A stretch of 64,000 nucleotides of DNA, taken from the NCBI RefSeq assembly GCF_020085105.1, contig NC_058046.1, positions 18,120,175-18,184,174 of the forward strand, in the 5' to 3' direction. How positions within the stretch are numbered: position 1 is the first letter of the stretch; each line of letters opens with the position of its first letter. This DNA comes from Siniperca chuatsi. Its lineage: Eukaryota; Chordata; Actinopteri; Centrarchiformes; Sinipercidae. This document shows, in pieces, positions 1 through 27,200 of the stretch. The position numbers were made by a program, and so were the translations under genes. The notes under the pieces are model-generated. The model was given only the letters and a program-made list of their open reading frames with translations, did not search any database and had not been told where the DNA came from.

Positions 1-1052
1 TAAAGGGTAGTGCTTGTTAATTTATTTCACTACTAACCTCAAAAATTGTTGTCTGATCCAAGATGTACTGAGAGGCTTACGACTGAAAATATAAAGAATT
101 TAGTCACAGGCCGTTTAAGTGCTCTCATTCCTTCATTTGTACATGTACACTATGTATCAGTGAGAAGCTCTAAGGAGCCAATCTAATTGTGCCTCAGATC
201 AGAGTCTGAAATGTGATAACTTCTAGGAGAAACCCATCAGCAAGCAAAGTAAGTCATCTGTGGGGCAATGAGGTTAACGTGATGGAGGTGCATGGGTTAA
301 GATTATTGTAATCCAGACTTGCTCACAGTAATTGCTAACCACCAAATGATTTGGCCACATTAAATAACTGAAAAATGAATTCACAACCAGCCAGAAACTC
401 TGATCTTTTCACATTTTCACTGTGAAAAAATGCATTAAAATGAAAAAACTCTCACCAGATGAAGACTTTCAGGAGGTTCAGATTTACCCAATAATTCCTC
501 AAAAACAGAAAAATCAAAAACAGAAAAGGACCTAAATTATCTTCACAATTGCTACACCAAAGAAAAACTTGACAGTTAACGATTATGCAACTTGCAATAA
601 AGCAGCATCGAGTATGTCTTACGTGTTTAACTGCAAGGTGAGCAGACACATTAGCACCCAAGTGAGGAAAATGCTCAGCCAATGTGTGACTGCTGATTAA
701 TGAAGGTAGCAATGAAGATAGCACTCAGGATGTTCATACTTTTTCCTTTGTGGCAGACTTGCAGTCCTTACGACAGCACTAAGTAAAGTAACTTTGAAGT
801 AAAAACATTTAGGTTCACATTTAAAACACTTGGAAAAATATTTATTAACAGTTAAAATCTGTAATTCACACACATGCATCATGTTATTATGGCATAATCA
901 AGACTTCAAACATATCTACAGTCCATAATATTTCTCTTCTAACCTGCCTCGCCAGTCTAGGAAAGTTTCAAGATCGAGTGTTTTCCAGATTGAAAAGCAG
1001 TTGCCACAGATGCAGCTGAGGGAGTGTTGGACCTCTGTGGCGGATGTCACAT
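1..1052. other. pole 3' UTR and downstream DNA
   Basis: This is A/T-rich sequence beyond the pole stop. Only short minus-strand frames with no recognisable domain occur. The part nearest 1052 should be pole 3' UTR; no exon of another gene could be supported in the remainder. Confidence 0.6.
841..846 (-). terminator. Candidate poly(A) signal for pole
   Basis: AATAAA on the minus strand, about 207 nt past the pole stop codon. A second AATAAA lies at 21-26. Hexamers of this kind are frequent in A/T-rich DNA, so the choice is a guess without transcript ends. Confidence 0.45.
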
Positions 1053-17395
<16,343 letters not shown>

Positions 17396-17562
17396 CTTCT
17401 ATCGTCGTCTGCCGGCCACAACAGGCGAATTAAGTCAAATCCCCGCTCAGTTTGTATAAGTCTGTCAATAAAGCCGCATTTGAAAACGATTTTGAAGTTA
17501 TTTCAAAGGTTTGTCCTCCAGTTTTCTCTTGTACTGTCACTGACACGGCTTGTGTTTTCTTA

Positions 17563-17572
17563 TTTTGGCGCG
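17563..17572 (-). promoter_or_regulatory. E2F-type site upstream of pole
   Basis: The plus strand reads TTTTGGCGCG, a match to the E2F consensus TTTSGCGC, about 170 bp 5' of the pole start codon. Replication genes including polymerase epsilon are established E2F targets, so this is a plausible S-phase element. The local sequence is more C+G rich than its surroundings and no clear TATA box serves pole. Confidence 0.6.
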
Positions 17573-17736
17573 TTCCCTCAGTTGCCGCGAGAGCAGCGCT
17601 GCGAGGAGGAAGAACAAAGATCGTTTAATGAAAATGAAAGCTGACGCACTCAAACCGAAAATGTCTGCACCGCTTCCCGGTCTGCGACGACGTTAACCAC
17701 CACGGCATGTAAATGCTGCGTTCAAGAGATATAGGA

Positions 17737-18365
17737 CAAGTGGTGGAAGAATTATTCCGGTCCTTTACTTAAAGGTCCAGTGTGTAACATTTAGGAGGAG
17801 CTACTGGCAGAAATGAAATGTAATATTCATGAAAATAAAAATCGTAGTGTTTTTGTTACCTTCGAATAAGCAGTTTATAGCTACACAGGGAGCGGGTCCC
17901 CTTCCACGGAGGCCGCCATGTTTCTACAGTAGCCCAGAACAGACAAACCAATCACTGGCCCTAGATAGGGCCTTTCGCGTTGTTCGCAAGTTTCGCAGCC
18001 ACCGTAGTTTCTCCTACACGCTTGGAAGGGGAGGATGAGGCGAGCGGTATTCAAATGGTTGCAAACTGCAATTTCACCACTAGATGCCACTAAATGCTAC
18101 ACACTGGACCAATAAAAGTACCAAAAGTCCTGCAATAAAAAACTTACTTTGGTAAATTTTGGTTTACTCTTTAGCAATGTGTTGTATTATATAACCTTAT
18201 TATGTGTTTTGTTTATGTAAAATCAGAATCTAAAAAGTAACTTGTTACTACAGCTCTCAAATAAATGTAGTGGAGTAAAAAGTACAATATTTCTCTCTGA
18301 ACTGTAGTGAGGTTGAAGTATAAAGTAGCATAAAATGGAAATACTCGAGTAAAGTAGGTTAGTAA
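17737..18365 (-). mobile_element. hAT-like non-autonomous element, interrupted (outer element)
   Basis: The left part, from AAGTGGTGGAAGAATTATTC, and the right part (18111 to about 18365, with AAATGTAGTGGAGTA and AGCATAAAATGGAAATACTC) are two halves of one family also found at about 52890-53335 and 56137-56639. In this orientation the family normally opens CAGTGGTGGAAGAAGTA. The halves are separated by the element at 17774-18110. The far end is eroded and its boundary is approximate. Confidence 0.7.
17774..18110. mobile_element. Short element with terminal inverted repeats (inner element)
   Basis: The left end is GGTCCAGTGTGTAACATTTA and the right end is its near-perfect inverse, TAAATGCTACACACTGGACC. 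The 337-bp element has no coding capacity. Its ends resemble a repeat common in percomorph genomes. It sits inside another repeat, so it inserted later. No clean target duplication could be defined, so the superfamily is left open. Confidence 0.8.
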
Positions 18366-18810
18366 GTTAGTAGTAAGTGAATGATCGGAATATCCCATGT
18401 GCATAACTGCAGCACACATAATATGGAAGTGTCTGAAAAGGCAAACAAACATTGACTCACATCAACCAAAGTCTATTGTTCAAGGTAATTAGGGCCAAAT
18501 TGAATGGATATATTGCTATGTTGATAATGCAATCCGGAGTCAAACAATTTTCTTGACATGTGCAGTAACGTAAACACCCGCAAGCCACAACCATAGGAAT
18601 CTTTATCATCTCTCATTCATCCCATTTTACCTGAACGCAGCAGAAGTCTCAGGGGCCGTAACAGTGTTACTCCTTTTAAACCAGGTTTTCAAGCACAGAC
18701 TGAAACATCCTCTACATACACGATCTTCGGAGGGTTTCCTTCTTCCTGGGAGGAGCTGGAAATAAAACCCCCCTCCCCCTCTTTGACATTTGCGGCTGCT
18801 GGAGTGAAAA

Positions 18811-18820
18811 CTATTAAAAA
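18811..18820 (+). promoter_or_regulatory. TATA-like box, candidate acacb promoter
   Basis: CTATTAAAAA lies about 30 bp before the candidate start of the acacb first exon. It is a weak match and is called only because of its spacing relative to the donor at 19029 and the C-rich tract upstream. Confidence 0.35.
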
Positions 18821-18839
18821 CCACGAGCAGCGAGGCTGT

Positions 18840-19028
18840 TCACTTTGGGAGTTTGAGGGATAAATAGACAGTGAAGAATGGAGTTTGAGTCAAAATAACT
18901 TTGTGTGAAGTTATGAAGAATAACCAGTGGTTTGGCTGTCAGCTAGCTCGTTAGCCTGAGTATTGCAGCAGCAGCAACAACATCAACAACAACAACAACG
19001 ACTGAGCTGATGTTCGTTATCTGTAGTG
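18840..19028 (+). other. acacb: Candidate non-coding first exon of acacb
   Basis: The first coding exon of acacb is preceded by a good acceptor (TTGTTGCAG ending at 20792), so at least one untranslated exon must lie upstream. The strongest donor in the interval is GTAGTG followed by GTGAGTGG at 19029. The exon body has CAG/CAA-rich sequence and no long open frame. The 5' edge is a guess from the TATA-like box. Confidence 0.45.
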
Positions 19029-19432
19029 GTGAGTGGAAATGACTTTACACTTGTATACCGCTTTTACAAGTTCGCTTTAACCACAAATGGACTTCGTGTT
19101 TGATCTTAAAAAGCACGTTAATTTTCATGTTGGGTAAAAAATTACAATGATTGAACGCCAGTTTTTCTGTCAGAACTGACTTGCTTGAACGTCTTGCTTT
19201 TGTAACTTCTGTAACTATTTTTTTCTGTCACTTAAGTTGATTTTTTTGTGCGAAATGAACAGTACATTGGTATGTGTTTGGCTCAGTTTGCAGTTGATAA
19301 GCCACGTTTTGTCTGTGACAGTCAGTGTACATTTGACAGACTGTTGAGGTCAGCATGGACCTAAAGTCAACACATTTTATCACACTTTTATCGTTATGGA
19401 ATAACTAACCTTTAATTTAAATTCTCAGTACT

Positions 19433-19434
<2 letters not shown>

Positions 19435-19491
<57 letters not shown>
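19435..19491. repeat. (AT)n microsatellite
   Basis: About 28 uninterrupted AT units in the proposed first intron of acacb. Confidence 0.95.
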
Positions 19492-19494
<3 letters not shown>

Positions 19495-19887
19495 CTAATG
19501 GCGACCAAAGGAAACTTTGAAAGTGCTTTTTAAAAATATGACACGTGAAATGAAAAATCGTGCAAGCTAATTTTTATAAATAAATGCTTTTAAATATTGT
19601 GCTTCATCTGAAAAGTGATGACTCAGCCTTTTCTTTGTTTCTGTCAAAGTCGAAGTGGCTCCAGAGGACAAATGCCTCCTTGTCTCTCTATTGAGTGCCT
19701 CTTTCACATGTATTGCATATTAATATATACTTCATTTTAATTTGAAACACAGACTTTGGCTGACACGAGGAATCCACATTTGTTTCACATGGATTACACA
19801 TCACTGTATCCTTCATATGTATGTCTTTATTTTGGTGTCTTCAGATGCTCATTGATGCTGTGTGTGTGGATGTTTGTGCCCCCTCTT

Positions 19888-19912
19888 CCTCCTCCTCCTC
19901 CTCCTCCTCCTC
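19888..19912. repeat. (CCT)n microsatellite
   Basis: About eight CCT units inside a pyrimidine tract in the proposed first intron of acacb. Nothing else coding is visible between 19029 and 20792. Confidence 0.9.
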
Positions 19913-20812
19913 ACCCTTCATTCCCCCAGTGTTGACCTTTAGCCTATATGAAGCAGCCACACTTGGCTCTCATGTCAGTTGTCACAGATAGGCTGTTTAC
20001 CAGAAGCCTGGGAAATGTAGCCTGCCAGCCTTGCTTGGCATTGTAAACTGCATAAATATCTTGATTTATTGATTTATAGGACTCAAAAGTCAAGAAGACT
20101 GTGCATATGACATTTTAAGGACTGCTCATAATATGGTTTTAGTTGATTAGGAAAGACATTTATCAGTATAGCTTTGTTCTGTTAGGGTTGAGCTTGTATG
20201 AAAGTAAGCCTTTCTACATGTTTTCTTATTTTCCTATGGAGTTAAGCCTAACCCAGAGCTCAAATTACCCAGCATGCCTCTGTCCTGAGAGGGCCTCTGA
20301 CCTCTGATCACCTCTAGAGAAATGTCTTCAGACTAGAATAGTGCACAGACAGCAGTGCTACATAGCTGACCAGGGACAAAAAGTCTCTTCATTTTAGTCC
20401 AACTAATGCTGCATTTTTGAGGTCGATATCGATATTTCAGATTTTAAAAAATCTGGTAACTTATATATTGGCAGATTATTTTTTTTTGCATAAACCCTTA
20501 ATGTAAACAAACATTTTCGATCCCTTAAATTTGGTTATTAAGGAATTTTGACAAAAATATGCACTGAGTGAGACATTTTACAGTTGAAAAATAAAAATGT
20601 CAGTGCTCTGTGGTGGACAAAGTATAATGGCGTCACTGTTATATAATATTATAATATAATATTTATTATATTTGTCAATCAGTCAATGGATACTCAATTT
20701 TAATGCCACTTTTCAGTTGGCTCACTTATGATGTGTAGATGTTACTGTCATCTCTTGTATGAATTATAATGTCCACTTTGTTCTTGTTGCAGTTTTGGGA
20801 GGATGTCTGTAA

Positions 20813-23800
20813 ATGCTCCCATTTGCAGTTTTGGGATTAATCCTATGGATATTGTTGCTACTGTGGAGGATTAATACCAAGACAGTAGCGATGCCACTGA
20901 AAGGAGATGAATCTCCGTCTGGCTGTGGTCTGCCTCCTGCCGAGGAGGACGCGCCCGCTACACAATCCCCTCATCCAGGCGAATATTCCCTGTCAACAGT
21001 TCCTACTACCTCAACCCACAATGAGGATAACAGGGCCTCTGTGGGTCTTAAAGTCAAAACACTGGACGCTGAGGCTTTGCAGGTGTCCTCTGAGGGAAAA
21101 TCAGAAAAGCCATCATTGCTACCGACCACCCAGAAACCTTTCAAAACCAAAGTGCCAATGCTCAGCTCAGGGCCCGAGGCGAGGGAACGCCTCAAGTTCA
21201 TTCTCGGAGCATCAGAGGATAACTCTTCAGACGAGGAACCTCTGGTCACCAAACCTCCAAGGGGCGCATCTCAGCCACCGACCTCCGTCCCCAGATCTTC
21301 TCCTCAGCAGACGTCCTCTGTAGTTCCACAGTCCAGCTCCTCAAGCATCAAGTAAGACCTTGTTTCTATCTAAGTGAATTTAATGTCTCGGGTCGGGCAT
21401 GTTTTCATCACTCCATCATGCGACTACACACAGGCGAAAAGCCTTGTCTGGAAGTTGTAACTCTGGCATGTGATATAAGCATGGAAGCATCTCACTTATG
21501 CCAAAAATGAATCTGAGGGACTAATATGAACTGGGTTGTTTTTTAGGTCTGGTAGAGGATGTGTTTGCTCAAAAGTGTGTGGGTCAAACATGCGGCCATG
21601 TTGGTGACGTGCGGTTATGCTTGCCCTGTCTCCACACGCTGCGTGTTATCACCTGACTGTATGGAGTTGACCTGTGGTATTGTCGCATGCCAAACACCCC
21701 GGCTCTATTATTGGAACAAGAGCCTGAGCCAGTGACTTTGAAAACTGTGGTGTGACTCTTGGTCACAACAGCAGCAAACAAAAACACTTTTAAATCCTCC
21801 ACAAATTTTTATTTTTAACTCTTTTTTTTTTTTTTTTTACCGTCTGCATAGTGGAGAGTTATTTTTATACCCAGCAATGGTATATGATCGTAGATCAGAG
21901 GGGTTGTTTTGTTCACACAGCTAAATGTTCAACTTGACATGTGTAGTTGTGATAGCGGGACATGTGGAAAGCATCCTGAAGAAAGGTAAGAGATTTTCCT
22001 CTCCTAACTCTCATTTTTAGAAGCATCTTTGTGCAATTCAGAGGAAGAAGATGCATTTTAGAAATTTTTTTAATGGAAAATATATTTGTCTGTGCGTGCA
22101 TGATTGTTTCTTTTCATGTCCAAAAACTTTGGCTACAGAATTAGCCTGAAGTAGAATGAACACTTTTGTCCTGGTGTTGGCCTTGCCTCTGTGTATATTT
22201 GCAAGGAACAGTCTGTGATCCGTCACAAGGGCTCTGTAGATTATTTTGCTGCAGATGTGGGAGGGGAGGAGGGAGGAAGCGCTTGCGAGGAAGCATTTTG
22301 TAGAGGTCTCTTTGTTTTGGTCTTAGATTTTATAATCTAGTTCACTACAAAGGCACATAGGGCAGTAAAGTAGGCTGTACAATGGAGGGAAACGGCTTGT
22401 TCCCATATCTCCGAAGGTAAGTGACATTAAAAGTTGGATACCGTTCTTTGTAATTTGATACCTTTGCTGCAGTGTTTATTATGTGGACACTTATAACATG
22501 CTTTATGTTACAGCAGCAGAAATAATGAAAACATGCGTTATTACTTTGTACGAAAGTAGAGTAGATACTGTAGCATCTGCAGACATGTTTGTGAGCAGGA
22601 AGGCTCACTCGTGTGGCCATACTGTAGTTATGTAACTGAACAGAGCTTGTCTTGGCACACGTAAGTCTGAGGAAATAAAAACAAAACCCTCCAATGTGTA
22701 CCCCCTAGAGGAGGGAAGTGTAAAACAGACCAGAATGGCTTCCTCCTTATGAAGCAGTACAATAATAAGTTTTAGCACAAGTTGTGCTCCTCTTAGTCCC
22801 TAAGTCATGTTTATGTAGAGATACTCATTGTTTGTTCAGTAAAGTATGTGCCTAGTTAAATGAAACCCTGCCCTGGGAAAAGATCAGAAAGTGGAGTGTC
22901 CATGACACCGAGCTGGAAAAGGTTATCAAAAACTCGCTCAGTAACAGAGTGCAATCTGTTTTTCCTGAGTGAACAGCACAATACGGGAGTTAAGTTTAAA
23001 GTTCATATCAGCTCAGATGGAACTGCACTCCAACTTCACAGTATAGCTCACTGATGAAACACCGGTGTCTCTCAGTGATATCTTAACATGGCACAGAATT
23101 TCTATGAAGTGGATTGTGGTGCAATTGCAACGAGACTTTGGAATGAACAAGGTATGAGCCGGCTGATAATCATGGTACGTGAAATTATCTTAAGTTATTG
23201 CAGTATTTAGTCATATTGCAAAACATGGAAAAGTTGCTTTGCCTTTGCTGTCGTAACATAAACAGTGTGCGAAATGTATCATATTCTGTGTTGTAATACT
23301 GGCGGTATTTACATTATGAAGGATTTCAAACAATAAGATTACCACGTCAGTAAAGTTCAGTTTTACTACTTTTGCATTTAGTAACTAAACTACCATTTTT
23401 AATCTTGTAAGAATCTAAACGAATCTAATCTAACAGTAAACCAGATGAGATGATCCACTTTTTTAACATACAAATGGAGCTTATGATTCTAAAAGCAAAC
23501 TTGCCAACTGCTTTATTATTATTTTTTATGTGATTTGATGATTACATTTGCTTTGACAGCCAGACAGCGAAGTGGCACATTCCATTGCTCATGGATCCTG
23601 CATTATTGATTTTTAGAGTAAGGAAAGACTCCAGTGAACTAATATATCAATCATTTTTATCACTGACTACTGTGTAGAAATAACCTAATAGTACTTAATG
23701 AATATAGTTATCTGTTGAAATCACAGTAAACATGAAGGCTGTAGGTCACTTCCAATTAATCCCACACGACTAAATATAAACTCAAATTAAAGCTGATAAT

Positions 23801-24223
23801 GAGTTTGGATTTCACAATGTCAGTCACAAATAATCAGACATTTAAAGACAAATATTTTAGAATATATGTTTTATCAATTATTACTAGGCGGGCAACAGGT
23901 GAGATCTAATTTCTGTAGCTAATGTTGAGATTGCACTGTGAATTATTTTTTATGAAGAGCAGTGGTAAAGTGTATTTCTGAAGTCCGTCGTTCCCTAGTT
24001 GTAGTTATGTAGTTTGTTCTCAGTCCCTGACTCACACTGTTATGTAGCTGTTTACCACCAAGACAATTAACCATGAGCTTTCCACTGTAGGTCTAGCATG
24101 TCTGGTCTTCACTTGGTGAAAAAAGGACGTGAACACAGAAAGATGGATCTGCAGAGGGACTTCACTGTGGCCTCTCCTGCTGAGTTTGTCATCCGATTTG
24201 GTGGCAACCGGGTCATCGAAAAA
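20813..24223 (+). CDS. acacb: acacb coding exons 1-2: membrane leader and AMPK site
   Basis: Exons: 20813-21351 and 24091-24223. Residues 2-20 ([19 protein letters not shown]) form a hydrophobic segment followed by K/R, as in the mitochondrial leader of ACC2. Residues 25-180 are a low-complexity S/T/P-rich stretch with SEDNSSDEE before the next exon. Exon 2 opens with [15 protein letters not shown], the conserved target of AMP-activated kinase (S184 here; S222 in human ACC2), where phosphorylation inhibits the enzyme. The ATG at 20813 was chosen because it gives the leader; an in-frame ATG at 20891 would remove it, and an ATG 10 bp upstream is in another frame. Confidence 0.9.
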
Positions 24224-27200
24224 GTAAGAATGAAAGTCCTTCTTGTATTATTGAATCTCCATTTTTCATTGCAAAATGTTCCCGTTTCTGTCTTTTCTTA
24301 AGGCTACACAAGTGGCTTCTGTTTCTGTTACAGGTGCTGATAGCTAACAATGGGATAGCCGCAGTCAAATGTATGCGTTCTATCCGTCGCTGGTCCTACG
24401 AAATGTTTCGCAATGAAAGGACCGTCCGTTTTGTTGTCATGGTAACCCCTGAAGACTTGAAAGCTAATGCAGGTCATTGGAAACTTGATACTTATCAATT
24501 TTTATTACCCAGCAGTTGTCACCAAGCAGTTATCTGAGTGAGGGTGAGAGGAAAACACTAGAAACTGTGTCTTAACTTAAGTCAGCTGTTTGACCAAAGT
24601 GCCATAGAGAGTAATTCTCTGAAAGCCTGTACTGAATAAATTGTTATATGTTTCTCCTTTCCCTGACAGAATACATTAAAATGGCAGATCATTATGTGCC
24701 TGTACCCGGTGGGCCCAACAATAACAACTACGCCAACGTAGAGCTGATAGTGGACATTGCTAAAAGAATCCCAGTGCAGGTACTCCTCACCATTTATCTA
24801 AACAGTGGTCTTCCTGGCCTGTGGCCTCTGAATTAAAGCTTTTCCTCTGTGACCTGGTCTACCTGTTTATTTTTAAAAACAAACTGTGATAAATGATTAC
24901 ATGTCTGTGTGTATCACTGATAACAGGCTGTGTGGGCTGGTTGGGGTCATGCCTCAGAAAATCCCAAACTGCCCGAGCTGTTGAACAAAGCAGGAATATC
25001 ATTCTTAGGTAAAATCCAGTTTGAAACCACAGAACGTTCGCATTATTTTTATTTGGTTTATTCATACCTGTGTCTCATTGTCAACTGACTATTTCTCTCA
25101 GGGCCGTCCAGTAAGGCCATGTGGGCTCTCGGGGATAAGGTGGCTTCTTCCATTGTGGCTCAGAGTGCTGACATTCCCACACTACCATGGAGCGGATCAG
25201 GTGATGCTTTACCTCCAGCACTGTCTCAGTTCTCATAATGTATAGTAACACAAACTGTACTGTAGACCCAGAATATAGACCCTGTGATGTGGTTAACTTT
25301 TAAGTTCATATTTGTACACCTGTATAGAGTGAATACAGAGTTTTTATGTTATATCCTTGTGTGTTGTGGTGCTCCAGGTCTGAGAGTGGACTGGGCAGAG
25401 GAGGACCAAACACTGGGCAATGTAATCAGTGTTCCTCCAGAGGTCTACACAAAGGGCTGCGTTCAGGATGTAGATGATGGGCTGGCAGTAAGCATATTTA
25501 GCAAAGTCATCATAATAATATCTATACATTTGCTTTTTTTCCCCCTTCAAGCATATACCTTTTGCTAAGTTTATGTGGTGTTTTTCTGCAGGGGGCTGAG
25601 AGAATTGGTTATCCGGTTATTATCAAGGCCTCTGAGGGTGGAGGTGGAAAGGGTATACGGAAAGTAGAAAGTTCTGAGGATTTTCCAAGTTTCTTTAGAC
25701 AGGTTTGTGTTATTATATTTTACAGCATAATGCTTGATTTCTTTGTGATTTTAGATGTCACTTTATACAGTATAATAAGTAATACTGTCATTCTTACAGC
25801 CAACATGTATTCGAATTTTTTTGAGTGCAGGTTCAGACAGAGGTGCCTGGCTCACCTATCTTCATCATGCAGCTGGCTCAGCATGCGAGACACCTTGAGG
25901 TTCAGATACTTGCTGATGAGTATGGAAATGCCATCTCTCTTTTTGGACGAGATTGCTCCATCCAGAGAAGGCACCAGAAGATCATCGAGGAGGCGCCTGC
26001 CACCATAGCTGCTCCCTCAACATTGGAGCAAATGGAACAGGTCAGTTTACGCCACTGCACATATTTATTTTCCCACCCTAATTAACTCAGCTTCTCTGGT
26101 TGAGACTTTAGATTTTGTCTCCTCTTTCTGGCCCAGTATGCTGTGCGACTGGCCAAGATGGTGGGCTACGTGAGTGCAGGCACTGTGGAATATCTCTTCT
26201 CTGAAGACGGAAGTTTCCATTTCCTGGAACTGAATCCTCGCCTGCAGGTGGAACATCCCTGTACAGAGATGATCGGAGATGTAAACCTGCCTGCTGCCCA
26301 GCTTCAGGTAAACCTCTGTCAGTGGACATGAAGAAGAAGAATTATACCACAAGAACAAAATGAATCATTCTCACTTCAACTTTGACAGACTACAGCCAGC
26401 GATCCAACCCTTCCATTTTAACTCAGTATTTCATCTCTGATAGATTGCGATGGGCATCCCCCTTCATAGAATTAAGGACATCCGCTTGCTTTATGGAGAA
26501 ACTCCGTGGGGCGACACCATCATTAACTTTGAGACTCCTGACTGCATGCCAAGTCCAAGAGGGCACGTCATAGCTGTTCGGATCACCAGTGAGAACCCTG
26601 ACGAGGTAGAGGTCAACTTCATCAACACTCAAAAAACACCACTTTTTTTTCACTAATTTGCACCACTGACTTATCGTCCTTGTGCTCCCTGACAGGGGTT
26701 CAAGCCCAGTTCTGGCACTGTGCAGGAGCTGAACTTCCGCAGCAGTAAAAATGTCTGGGGTTATTTCAGTGTGGGGGCAACTGGTGGCCTGCATGAATTT
26801 GCAGACTCCCAGTTTGGACACTGTTTCTCCTGGGGCGAGAACCGTGAAGAAGCCATTTCGTGAGCCTTTTTTTTTTTGTTCTAATGATGCCGTGATATCT
26901 GATCTCTAGCAATTAAAGCTTTTCAGGTATCGATTCTGAGGCAATGGCCAGTAACTAACTAATGTTGTAACTGCCCATGATGTAATAAAACAATGTGGAA
27001 AATGCAACAACCTGCCAACTATATCATAAAATCTTAGAAGACAGTTACGCAGAATACTTTTGCAATGAATGCAGTTGCGTTGTAGCAAATGTAGGTTCTA
27101 TAATAATGTATAATGTATAATATAATAATATGACATTAAAACATCTATCTAGCTCTCATAGGATACATGTGTTTATCAGGTGTCATATTTGCCATGTGCT

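Larger units (their letters stand above)
17396..18839. other. Intergenic promoter interval between pole and acacb
   Basis: Apart from the E2F-type site and the nested transposons there is no exon that I can support. The right part (18600-18840) is more G+C rich and includes a C run (CCCCCCTCCCCCTC) about 35 bp before a TATA-like box, suggestive of an acacb promoter. Confidence 0.6.

Noticed and set aside
20907..21323. Second plus-strand frame overlapping the acacb leader exon
   Set aside because: It is a shadow of the acacb exon in another frame, with no conserved motif.
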